From Alphaproteobacteria bacterium (GTDB lineage Bacteria > Pseudomonadota > Alphaproteobacteria > Acetobacterales > Acetobacteraceae), in NCBI GenBank assembly GCA_020850755.1, contig JADZEB010000041.1, positions 1-34,826 of the forward strand: a stretch of 34,826 nt of DNA, read 5' to 3'. Position numbers and translations under genes: made by a program. Numbering within the stretch: the stretch's first letter is position 1; each line of letters starts with the position of its first letter. The notes beneath the pieces are model-generated. The model was not told the origin of the DNA and searched no databases. It saw nothing but the letters and a program-made list of their open reading frames with translations. This document shows, one piece after another, positions 15,461 to 23,150 of this stretch.

Positions 15461-16857
15461 GCGCGCCCTCCGCACCGCCCGCCCTGCCCGGCTTCGCCGA
15501 GGCGTTCGGAGTGTGGCTGCGCATCGGGCTGCTGTCCTTCGGCGGGCCGGCCGGGCAGATCGCGCTGATGCACCGCATCCTGGTCGAGGAGAAGCGCTGG
15601 ATCGGCGAGCGGCGGTTCCTGCACGCGCTCAACTACTGCATGGTGCTGCCGGGACCGGAGGCGACGCAGCTTGCCTGCTATGTCGGCTGGCTGCTGCACG
15701 GGGTTGCCGGCGGAATGGTGGCGGGCTGGCTGTTCGTGCTGCCGGGCGCGGCGGTGATGATGGCGCTGTCGGCCATCTACGCGCTGTGGGGCGCGGTGCC
15801 CTTCGTCGCCGCGCTGTTCTTCGGGCTGAAATGCGCCGTCCTGATGCTGGTGCTGGAAGCGACCCTGCGTATCGGCCGGCGCGCGCTCAAGGGTGCGCCG
15901 ATGTGGGCGCTGGCGGCGGGGGCCTTCGTTGCGATCTTCTTCCTAGGCGTGCCGTTCCCGCTGATCGTGCTCGGCGCCGGGCTGGTCGGCTGGGCCGGCG
16001 CGAGCGCCGGCTGGAGGGGCTTCGGCGCCGGGGCGGGGCATGGCGCCGCGACCGATGGCGCCCATCCGGCCGCGCTCGATGCGCTGCTCGACCGGGCCGA
16101 GCAGGACGCGGCCGGGCGGGCCATGCTGGCCGCGCGCGCGCTGGCGGCGCAGCGGGCGGGGCTGGTCACGCTGCTGCTCTGGCTCGCCCCGGTGGGCGCG
16201 CTGTTCCTGGCGCTCGGAGCCAGCGACACCTTCACCCGCATCGGCGCCTTCTTCAGCGTCATGGCGGTGGTGACCTTCGGCGGCGCCTATGCGGTGCTGG
16301 CCTATGTCGCGCAGGCGGCGGTGGAGAGCTATGGCTGGCTTGCCGCCGGCGAGATGCTGGACGGGCTCGGCCTGGCCGAAACCACGCCGGGGCCCTTGAT
16401 CCTGGTGACGCAGTTCGTGGGCTTCCTCGCCGCCTATCGCGACCCCGGCGCGCTCGCCCCGCTTCTGGCCGGCATCCTCGGGGCGGCGCTGACGGTGTGG
16501 GTCACTTTCGCACCCTGCTTCGTCTGGATCTTCCTCGGCGCCCCGGCGGTGGAGAAGCTGCGCGCCAACAAGGCGCTCGCCGGCGCGCTGGGCGCGATCA
16601 CGGCGGCGGTGGTGGGCGTGATCCTGAACCTTGCCGTCTGGTTCGCGCTGCATGTGCTGTTCGCCCGCCATGTGGCAGTAAGCCTCGGGCCGGTGCATTT
16701 CGACGCGCCGGTGCCGGCCTCGGCCGACGCGGCGGCGATGGCGCTGGCGGCGATCGCCGGCGCGGCCCTGTTCCGCTTCAGGCTCGGCGTGGTGCCGACG
16801 CTCGGCATCGCCGCCGTCGCCGGCCTGGCCTGGCGGCTTGCTGCCGGCACGCCCTGA
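15457..16857 (+). CDS. chrA: ChrA chromate efflux transporter
   Basis: A 466-residue polytopic inner-membrane protein of the CHR family, long-chain type with two homologous CHR halves. The N-terminal half starts with FGVWLRIGLLSFGGPAGQIA and has the signature NYCMVLPGPEATQLACYVGW. The second half repeats it as FFSVMAVVTFGGAYAVLAYV and LDGLGLAETTPGPLILVTQF. A cytoplasmic loop around 185-240 separates the halves. ChrA exports chromate using the proton motive force. It overlaps the rhodanese-ChrB gene by ATGA, and this pair forms a minimal chromate-resistance operon. Some CHR homologues transport other anions, so substrate specificity is inferred from the neighbour. Confidence 0.93.
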   Translation: MSAPSAPPALPGFAEAFGVWLRIGLLSFGGPAGQIALMHRILVEEKRWIGERRFLHALNYCMVLPGPEATQLACYVGWLLHGVAGGMVAGWLFVLPGAAVMMALSAIYALWGAVPFVAALFFGLKCAVLMLVLEATLRIGRRALKGAPMWALAAGAFVAIFFLGVPFPLIVLGAGLVGWAGASAGWRGFGAGAGHGAATDGAHPAALDALLDRAEQDAAGRAMLAARALAAQRAGLVTLLLWLAPVGALFLALGASDTFTRIGAFFSVMAVVTFGGAYAVLAYVAQAAVESYGWLAAGEMLDGLGLAETTPGPLILVTQFVGFLAAYRDPGALAPLLAGILGAALTVWVTFAPCFVWIFLGAPAVEKLRANKALAGALGAITAAVVGVILNLAVWFALHVLFARHVAVSLGPVHFDAPVPASADAAAMALAAIAGAALFRFRLGVVPTLGIAAVAGLAWRLAAGTP

Positions 16858-16876
16858 CGCTCGGGGCTGGCGATGC

Positions 16877-18976
16877 TCAGGACGGGCCGGGGCGCGCGGC
16901 GGCGGCGCTTCGCGTCGCGCGCTGCCAGAGCGTCAGCCCCACGCCAAGCGCCATCCCGATCCAGTGCGCGGCCGGAAGGTCGAAGCCGGTCAGCGCCTCG
17001 ACCGCGCGTTCGAGCAAGAGCGGGAAGATCAGCAGCAGGCCAGAGAGCAGGAACCCGACCCGCTCCCAGCCGCGCGCCAGCCGCCAGCCCATGCCCTGCG
17101 TGCCGGCGGCGAAGGCGGCGAGCCCCAGCGCGGTCAGCCCCGACACCCAGGCGACATCGCCCCAGCCCATGCCGGGCTTGAACTCCAGCAGCAGCCCGAC
17201 GCCGATCGGGTCGGTGACGAAGACGAAGGGCACGATGAAGGCGGGCAGGGTGTATTTCCACGCCTGCAGGGTGGTGGCGTAGGGTCCTGCCCCGGTGATG
17301 GCGGCGGCGGCGAAGGGCGAAAGCGCGGTCGGCGGCGAGACCTCGGACAACACGGCGTAGTAGAAGATGAACATGTGCGCCGCATAGTCGGGCACGCCGA
17401 GCTTGATCAGCGCCGGGGCCGCGATAACCGCCGAGATGATGTAGCTTGCCGTCACCGGCACGGCCAGCCCGATGATCCAGACGATCAGCGCGGTGTAGAC
17501 CGCCGTCAGCAGGAGCGAGCCGCCGGCATACTGGATCGCGATCTCGCTGAACTTGAGGCCCAGGCCCGTCAGCGTCACGACGCCGACGATGATGCCGGCC
17601 ACCGCGCAGGTGGCGGCGATGTTCAGCATCTGGATCGCGCCGTCCTTGAGCGCGGCCGGAAGGCGCACCGGCCCGAGCGCGGTCTCGCGCCGCAGGAAGG
17701 ACAGCAGCACCGCCACCACCATCGCGTAGAACACGGACAGTGTCGGCGAATAGCCGATCACCATGAACAGGATGACCGCGACCAGCGAGGTGAAATGGTA
17801 GCCGTAGCGGCGCAGGAGCGTGCCCACGCCCTCCACCGCGTGCTGCTCGTCCTGGCCGGGGCCGAGCTTGCGCTGGTCGAGCTCCACCATGAACAACAGC
17901 GAGGCGTAGTAGAGCAGCGTCGGTATCGCCGCCATCTTGATGACGTCGAGATAGGAGATCTTCAGGAACTCGGCGATCAGGAAGGCGGCCGCGCCCAGCA
18001 CCGGCGGGGAGATGATCGCGCCGAGCCCGCCCGCGGCCAGCAGGCCGCCGGCATCGTCGGGGCGGTAGCCGACGCGCTTCATCAGCGGCCAGGCGACCGA
18101 GCCGATCGTGACCGTGGTCGCCACCCCCGAGCCCGAGGGGCCGCCCAGCAGGAACGAGGACAGCACCACCGTGCGCCCCGCGGCGGTGGCGCGCCCGCCC
18201 ATCGCGCTGAAGGAGAAGTCGATGAAGAACTTCCCTGCGCCCGAGGCCTGCAGGATCGAGCCGTAGATCGTGAACAGGATGATGATCGAGGACGAGACAT
18301 CGACGGCGGTGCCGAAGATGCCCTCGAGCGACATGGCAAGGTGGCCGACCAGGCGGTCATTCTCGTAGCCGCGATGCGTCCAGGGCGCGGGCAGGTGGTT
18401 GCCCCACACGGCATAGGCCAGGAAGGCGAGCGAGATCGCCGGCATGATCCAGCCGGTGGTGCGCCGCGCCGCCTCCAGCACCAGCACGATCAGCAGGATC
18501 CCGGTCGGGATGTCGAGCGGATCGAAGTTCAGGAAAGAGGCGCGGTCGGTCAGCTCGTCGCCGCCCGAGACAAGGTAGTAGACGCACCAGAGCGAGGCGC
18601 CGATCAGCACCACGTCCCAGGGCATCAGCCGGTGGCGGAAGCGCCGGTGCGCGGGATAGAGCAGGAAGGTAAGCGGCAGCAGGAAGCCGACATGCGCATA
18701 GCGCAGCTGCATCGTCGGCACGATGTCGTAGGCGGCCCAGAGATGGAACAGGCTCATTGCCAGCGCGCCAGCCGTGGCGATGAAGGCCAGCGGGCCGCGG
18801 AAGCGGTTGAGCGCGCCCTCCTCCTGCTCGATCAGTTCCTCGACCTTGCGCGCGGTCTCGGAATCGAGCGGCGCGGCCTCGGGCGGCAGGTGCAGGGGCC
18901 CGGCATCGGGCGCTGCGCCGCCCGAGCGGAGGTCGGCAGGCGGCGCTTGGGCAGGCCTGCTGGCGCGTGGCTCCAT
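16877..18976 (-). CDS. TRAP transporter fused permease, DctQM (TAXI system)
   Basis: A 699-residue inner-membrane protein joining the small DctQ-like four-helix part (about 60-220) to the large DctM-like 12-helix part (about 225-690), the usual 4TM/12TM fusion of TAXI-type TRAP systems. Landmarks are ILFTIYGSILQASGAGKFFIDFSFSAMGG split over the scaffold entry, GGRATAAGRTVVLSSFLLGG, GSGVATTVTIGSVAWPLMKRVGY, AAGGLGAIISPPVLGAAAFL and LSEVSPPTALSPFAAAAITG. Residues 1-55 are a hydrophilic cytoplasmic extension. TRAP systems import organic acids by sodium or proton symport. The solute-binding gene lies 206 bases upstream on the same strand with a hairpin between. Its 3' end is 19 bases from the chrA stop, in convergent orientation. 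Confidence 0.93.
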   Translation of the reverse strand: MEPRASRPAQAPPADLRSGGAAPDAGPLHLPPEAAPLDSETARKVEELIEQEEGALNRFRGPLAFIATAGALAMSLFHLWAAYDIVPTMQLRYAHVGFLLPLTFLLYPAHRRFRHRLMPWDVVLIGASLWCVYYLVSGGDELTDRASFLNFDPLDIPTGILLIVLVLEAARRTTGWIMPAISLAFLAYAVWGNHLPAPWTHRGYENDRLVGHLAMSLEGIFGTAVDVSSSIIILFTIYGSILQASGAGKFFIDFSFSAMGGRATAAGRTVVLSSFLLGGPSGSGVATTVTIGSVAWPLMKRVGYRPDDAGGLLAAGGLGAIISPPVLGAAAFLIAEFLKISYLDVIKMAAIPTLLYYASLLFMVELDQRKLGPGQDEQHAVEGVGTLLRRYGYHFTSLVAVILFMVIGYSPTLSVFYAMVVAVLLSFLRRETALGPVRLPAALKDGAIQMLNIAATCAVAGIIVGVVTLTGLGLKFSEIAIQYAGGSLLLTAVYTALIVWIIGLAVPVTASYIISAVIAAPALIKLGVPDYAAHMFIFYYAVLSEVSPPTALSPFAAAAITGAGPYATTLQAWKYTLPAFIVPFVFVTDPIGVGLLLEFKPGMGWGDVAWVSGLTALGLAAFAAGTQGMGWRLARGWERVGFLLSGLLLIFPLLLERAVEALTGFDLPAAHWIGMALGVGLTLWQRATRSAAAARPGPS

Positions 18977-19097
18977 CGGCGCGTCTTCCCCCTGATCCCG
19001 GGTTCCGGCCTTGCGCCCCCTTGCCGGCGCGCACGGTCATGGAGCCCGTTATTGCTCCGGCCGCCTTCTTCCCGGGCGGCTTGATCCTTGATGTGGC

Positions 19098-19130
19098 GGG
19101 CCCGGCCACCGCCCCGCAGCGGCCGGGCCC
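19098..19130. other. Strong intercistronic hairpin between TAXI binding protein and permease genes
   Basis: GGGCCCGGCC (19098-19107) and GGCCGGGCCC (19121-19130) form a perfect 10-bp GC stem with a 13-base loop. In the minus (operon) direction no U-run follows, so it is not a standard intrinsic terminator for that operon. Stems at this place often protect the upstream binding-protein transcript from 3' decay; that role is inferred. Confidence 0.6.
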
Positions 19131-19182
19131 TTTGTCGTGCGGCTGGCGTGCCGGCGGCAGGCCGCGCGGCGCGCCCTTGCCC

Positions 19183-20175
19183 TCAGCCGTCGAGACTGAC
19201 GTTGCGGCTGCGATAGAACGCCTCGGCCGCCGGGTGCCAGGGAATGCCGGCGCGCGAGCGCTTCTGGTTCTCGAGCTTGAAGTTGCGCGCCTCGGCATGG
19301 GTGCGGTGCAGCTCCGGCAGATTGTCCCAGATGCCGGCGAGGAGCTGGCCCACCAGGTCCGCCGGCATGTCCTCGCGCACGGCGATGATGTTGCCCACCG
19401 AGAGCTGCTTGTTGTCGGTGCGCTGGCCGGGATAGGTGCCGGCCGGGATCACCTCGGGGAAATAGACCGGGCCGTTCTTCTGCACGATTGCCTGGTGGTA
19501 CTGGGCGTGGTCGACCATCTTGAGCTGGATGCCGGGCGAGGCGCCGAGATCGACGATCGCCGAAGTGGGCACGCCCGAGACGAAGAAGAACGCATCAAGC
19601 TTGCCGTCCTTGATCGCGTTCTGGCTTTCCGCTGGCGACAGGCGCTCGCGCGCACGGAAATCCTTGTCGCGGTCGAGGCCGGCCGCCTCGATCAGGCGGA
19701 AGGCGAAGATCTCGGTGGCCGAGCCGGGCGCGCCGGTGGATACGCGCTTGCCCTTGAGGTCCTCGAACTTGTCGATTCCGCGCCCCTCCACGGTCACGAC
19801 CTGCATGCGGTTGGTGTACATCACCTTGATCGCACGCACCGGCAGGGCGCTGCGGAAGGGCGGGCGGCCATTGATGGCGTCCACCGCCGCATCGACCTGC
19901 GAGAGGATCATGCCGACGCGCCCGGTGCCGAGCAGCTGGAGATTGGCGGCCGAGCCGCCGGTCACTTCTACGGTGGCCGACATGCCAGGAATGGTGCGCG
20001 AGAAGATGTTCGCCATCGCGCCGCCGAGCGGATAGTAGACGCCGCCCGTGGTGCCGGTGGCGATGGCGAGCTGGCGCGCCTGCTGGGCGGCAGCCGAGCG
20101 CGACAGGGCGGGCGTGGCGAGTGCGGCGAGGCCGGCGGCGGCCTTGAGCGCAGTGCGGCGGCTGAGCGTGTTCAT
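19183..20175 (-). CDS. TAXI-family TRAP transporter solute-binding protein
   Basis: A 330-residue periplasmic binding protein. The N-terminus NTLSRRTALKAAAGLAALA has a twin-arginine-like motif, with cleavage near SAAAQQ (about residue 30). The mature part shows the TAXI family hallmarks: LAIATGTTGGVYYPLGGAMA (36-55), VTGGSAANLQLLGTGRVGM, LKGKRVSTGAPGSATEIFA, AFFFVSGVPTSAIVDL and IPAGTYPGQ. It captures the substrate for the downstream DctQM permease. The ligand is unknown; characterised TAXI proteins bind glutamate/glutamine or dicarboxylates. The ATG at 20175 is chosen for the signal peptide; GGGAG lies about nine bases upstream. Confidence 0.92.
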   Translation of the reverse strand: MNTLSRRTALKAAAGLAALATPALSRSAAAQQARQLAIATGTTGGVYYPLGGAMANIFSRTIPGMSATVEVTGGSAANLQLLGTGRVGMILSQVDAAVDAINGRPPFRSALPVRAIKVMYTNRMQVVTVEGRGIDKFEDLKGKRVSTGAPGSATEIFAFRLIEAAGLDRDKDFRARERLSPAESQNAIKDGKLDAFFFVSGVPTSAIVDLGASPGIQLKMVDHAQYHQAIVQKNGPVYFPEVIPAGTYPGQRTDNKQLSVGNIIAVREDMPADLVGQLLAGIWDNLPELHRTHAEARNFKLENQKRSRAGIPWHPAAEAFYRSRNVSLDG

Positions 20176-20195
20176 CAGGTGTAATCTCCCTGCCT

Positions 20196-20225
20196 TGATT
20201 GTGGTTGGCATGATCGTGGTTGGCA
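20196..20225. repeat. Imperfect 15-bp tandem duplication in the TAXI leader
   Basis: TGATTGTGGTTGGCA (20196-20210) is followed at once by TGATCGTGGTTGGCA (20211-20225), one mismatch in 15. It lies 20-50 bases upstream of the TAXI ATG on the template side, just beyond its ribosome site. Confidence 0.8.
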
Positions 20226-20457
20226 TGCCGGCGGTACGACGCCCGGTCCGGGGCCGTGCCACGGAACCGAGCACATGGCAGGCAGCTTTAGCGGAACACG
20301 ATACAAGGGTGCAACCCTTGCCTGCTTGGGGCCCTTCCCGCGCCCTTCTTCCTGGCTTCCCTTTTGGTCCGGCTTTGCGGGGCAACGGACCATGACGCCG
20401 CGGATTCTATAACCATCTGCGGATCGGGCGACAGCGAATGGGCTTGCCCGAAAGCGG

Positions 20458-20471
20458 TTGATCCACGTCAA
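20458..20471. promoter_or_regulatory. Fnr/FixK-type operator upstream of the CBS/BON gene
   Basis: TTGATCCACGTCAA matches the Fnr/Anr/FixK consensus TTGAT-N4-ATCAA at nine of ten conserved positions, and this exact style of site (TTGATC-N2-CGTCAA) is usual for alphaproteobacterial FnrL/FixK. It is centred about 94 bases before the CBS/BON start, leaving room for a promoter with the box near -41.5 and a leader of roughly 50 bases. No strong -10 is visible at the expected place. Confidence 0.7.
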
Positions 20472-20558
20472 TGCCGGCGTTGGGGAAATCCGCTTCTCTG
20501 CACCCCGTGGACAGGGACGGTCCACAACGGACAACGCAAGCAGCCGTAGGAGGCATGT

Positions 20559-21245
20559 ATGAAGGCCCGCGACTTGATGACCGCAGACGTGATCGCCGTA
20601 AGCCCCGACGTGTCGGTGGGCGAGGTGGCGCGCCTGCTTACCACCAACCGCATTAGCGCCGTGCCGGTGATCGACAAGGATCGCCGCGTGCTCGGCATCG
20701 TCACCGAGGGCGACCTGATGCGCCGCGTCGAGGGCCATACGGAGAAGAAGGTGGGCTGGCTGGCCTCGCTCTTCACCGACCCCGAGCGGATGGCGAAGGA
20801 CTATGCCAAGAGCCACGGCCGCAAGGCGGGCGACGTGATGACGCCGCATGTCGTCTCCGTGCAGGAGGATGACGAGGCGGGCGATATCGCCGACCTGATC
20901 GAGCGCCACAACATCAAGCGCGTCACCGTCGTGCGCGACGGCAAGCTGGTGGGCATCGTCAGCCGCGCCGACCTGTTGCGCGCGCTGACCCAGGCCACGC
21001 CCCCCACCCCGGCGCAGGCTTCCGACAACGAGATCTACGAGAAGGTGATGTCCGAGCTGAAGAAGCAGCCCTGGGCCTCGACCTTCTACACCACCGTCGT
21101 CGTGCGCGACGGCATCGTCGAGTATTACGGCTATTGCGGCTCGGAAGAGTATCGCGCGGCGATGCGCGTGCTGGCCGAGGCGGTGCCGGGCGTGAAGGGG
21201 GTGAAGGATCACCTCGTGATCGGCCCGCTCTACATCTACAGCTGA
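20559..21245 (+). CDS. CBS-pair protein with C-terminal BON domain
   Basis: A 228-residue soluble protein. CBS1 (about 1-58) reads MKARDLMTADVIAVSPD and RISAVPVIDKDRRVLGIVTE. CBS2 (about 88-145) reads AGDVMTPHVVSVQEDD and NIKRVTVVRDGKLVGIVSRADLL. A BON domain (about 155-225) reads EIYEKVMSELKKQPWASTFYTTVVV and VPGVKGVKDHL. CBS pairs bind adenosine nucleotides and BON domains are linked to membrane or lipid contact; CBS-BON proteins are common stress or energy-status proteins of unknown mechanism. The start is fixed by AGGAGG five bases upstream. An Fnr/FixK-type box upstream suggests induction at low oxygen, and an intrinsic terminator follows, so it is monocistronic. Confidence 0.9.
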   Translation: MKARDLMTADVIAVSPDVSVGEVARLLTTNRISAVPVIDKDRRVLGIVTEGDLMRRVEGHTEKKVGWLASLFTDPERMAKDYAKSHGRKAGDVMTPHVVSVQEDDEAGDIADLIERHNIKRVTVVRDGKLVGIVSRADLLRALTQATPPTPAQASDNEIYEKVMSELKKQPWASTFYTTVVVRDGIVEYYGYCGSEEYRAAMRVLAEAVPGVKGVKDHLVIGPLYIYS

Positions 21246-21433
21246 GGCCACGCGCAAGCAGCCAGGGAAGGAAAGGAGGCGCGCGAGGACAGGTTTCACG
21301 GGGCGCACAGGAACGGGTCAGGCAGACCCCGCCTTGAGGATCGCGCCCCTTGCAACGGGACGGCGGATTTGACGGGCCAGCAGCGTCCCACACACTGAAA
21401 GCCCGCTGGCCTCCCGCGGGCGGGCCCGTCAGG

Positions 21434-21469
21434 CGGCCGCCGGTTCACGCCGGCGGCCGTTCTTTTTTT
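21434..21469 (+). terminator. Intrinsic terminator of the CBS/BON gene
   Basis: CGGCCGCCGG (21434-21443), loop TTCACG, CCGGCGGCCG (21450-21459), then TTCTTTTTTT. A perfect 10-bp stem with a seven-T run is a textbook Rho-independent terminator in the plus direction, 190 bases after the CBS/BON stop. In the minus direction no U-run follows. Confidence 0.92.
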
Positions 21470-21488
21470 GCGTGCGCGCCCTGCCCGC

Positions 21489-22895
21489 TCAGCCCGCTTC
21501 CGGCACCGCCGCGCGCGGCGGGGCCTTCACGCCGAGCAGGATCGCCGTGCCGATGCCAAGGAACAGCAGGATCGTCGCCATGCCGGCGCGCTGGCTGGCG
21601 GTGCTCATCGTCACCCAGCCGAGCAGCGCCGGGCCGGCGAAGGCGGTGGCGCGCCCGGACAAGGCGAACAGGCCGAAATACTCGCTGCGCTGCGCGGCCG
21701 GGGCCATGTGCGCCATCAAGGAGCGGCTTGCCGCCTGGGCCGGGCCCATGAAGGCGCCCATCGGCAGCACCAAGAGCCAGAAGGCGGCGCGGTCCTGCAC
21801 CAGCAGGATGCCGCCGCCGAGCGCCATCATCGCGCAGAGCGCGACCAGGATGGTGGGCTTGGGACCGATCCAGTCGTCGATCCAGCCGAAGGCGGCCGCG
21901 CCCAGGCCGCCGGTAACGTTCAGCGCGATGCCGAGCTGGATCACCTCGGCCGTGCCCATGCCGAAGGTGCCGGCGGCGTAGATGCCGCCGAAGGCGAACA
22001 GGGTGTTGAGGCCGTCGGTGTAGAACAGGCGACTGAGCAGGAAGCGCGCCACCGCCGGACGGTGGCGCAGCTCGGGCAGGAGCGCGAGCATCGCCGCCAC
22101 CCCCTGGTGCACGGCGCGGGCGGCGGAAAGCCCGCTTGCGGGGCGGTCGGGCACGACCAGGAACAGCGGCAGCGCGAACAGGGCGAACCAAAGCCCGGCC
22201 AGGATGTTGGTCGCGCGCACATGCTCGGCCGCGGCGCGGGCAAGCCCGAAGGGCGCCGGGTCGGGCTGGATCAGCACGAACAGCGAAACCAGCAGGCAGG
22301 CAAGCCCGCCGGCATAGCCGAGCCCCCAGGCCCAGCCAGAGACGCGCCCGAGCCGGTGCGGCGGCACGAGGTCGGGCAGCATGGCGTTGTAGAACACCGT
22401 GCCGATCTCGAAGGCCACCGTGCCGATCACCGCCACCACCAGCCCGTAGCCGAGCCAGCCGGGCTCGGGGCGGGTGAACCAGAGCAGCATCGTCGCCGCC
22501 ACGGTCAGCACGGCGGTCGCGGCGATCCAGGGCTTGCGCGGCCCGCCATTGTCGGCGATCGCGCCCAGGACCGGCGAGGCGATGGCGATCACCAGCCCGG
22601 CGATGGCCATGGCGAAGCCCCAGGCCGCCTGGCCCTCGGCCTCGGAGGCGGCAACGGCGGTGGCGAGGTAGGTCGGGAAGACGAAGGTGTTGATCAGGGT
22701 GGGGAAGGCCGAGTTCGCCCAGTCGAAGAAGGACCAGGCGGCGACCGCCCGCGCGGGCGGGGGATGGCGCGCCGGGTCCGGCAGTGGCGGAGCCATCAGG
22801 GGCAGGGGCTGCGGCGGGGGCGGGGGCGAACGCGGCCTGTCCGGGGGCATCTCCGGCGCGGCCGGGGTGGGGTTGTCGCGGGCGGTGTCGCTCAT
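21489..22895 (-). CDS. MFS transporter, UMF1/Atg22-like family
   Basis: A 468-residue inner-membrane protein. After a Pro-rich hydrophilic start (1-45) comes the family-typical AWSFFDWANSAFPTLINTFVFPTYL (about 52-76), the feature that marks UMF1 (Atg22-like) transporters. About 12 hydrophobic segments follow, with a TM2-3 loop SPVLGAIADNGGPRKPW and a central loop after residue 220. Substrates of bacterial members are unknown; yeast Atg22 exports amino acids from the vacuole. It lies 255 bases downstream of NAD-glutamate dehydrogenase on the same strand, so readthrough is possible but not shown. The ATG at 22895 has only a weak GGAG about 13 bases upstream; a later ATG (MAPPLPDP, residue 34) is possible. 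Confidence 0.88.
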   Translation of the reverse strand: MSDTARDNPTPAAPEMPPDRPRSPPPPPQPLPLMAPPLPDPARHPPPARAVAAWSFFDWANSAFPTLINTFVFPTYLATAVAASEAEGQAAWGFAMAIAGLVIAIASPVLGAIADNGGPRKPWIAATAVLTVAATMLLWFTRPEPGWLGYGLVVAVIGTVAFEIGTVFYNAMLPDLVPPHRLGRVSGWAWGLGYAGGLACLLVSLFVLIQPDPAPFGLARAAAEHVRATNILAGLWFALFALPLFLVVPDRPASGLSAARAVHQGVAAMLALLPELRHRPAVARFLLSRLFYTDGLNTLFAFGGIYAAGTFGMGTAEVIQLGIALNVTGGLGAAAFGWIDDWIGPKPTILVALCAMMALGGGILLVQDRAAFWLLVLPMGAFMGPAQAASRSLMAHMAPAAQRSEYFGLFALSGRATAFAGPALLGWVTMSTASQRAGMATILLFLGIGTAILLGVKAPPRAAVPEAG

Positions 22896-23150
22896 GCGGG
22901 CGGGCGGCTCCGGGCCGGGGATCGGCCCTCGGCGCCAACCATACGCACAGGCCCGGCCTCGGCGCGAGCGCCCACGCGCGGCCCGGGCCGTGCCCGGCAA
23001 GCACACGCCGCCAGGTGACGGTTCCCGGAGGGCTCGGCCATCCCGGAACCATGCCGGCCGGACGCGCACCCCGTTCGGCCGACCGAAGGGGCCGGCTTGG
23101 GCCGGTGGCTGCGTCGTGCGCCGGTTGGCGCGCCCGTCCGGCGCCGCGCC

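Larger units (their letters stand above)
20176..20558. promoter_or_regulatory. Divergent control region between TAXI and CBS/BON genes
   Basis: These 383 bases separate two divergent genes. The left part holds a duplicated 15-bp element just before the TAXI start. The right part holds an Fnr/FixK-like palindrome and an AGGAGG ribosome site (20548-20553) five bases before the CBS/BON ATG. The middle (about 20230-20450) shows no convincing gene or RNA. Confidence 0.6.
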
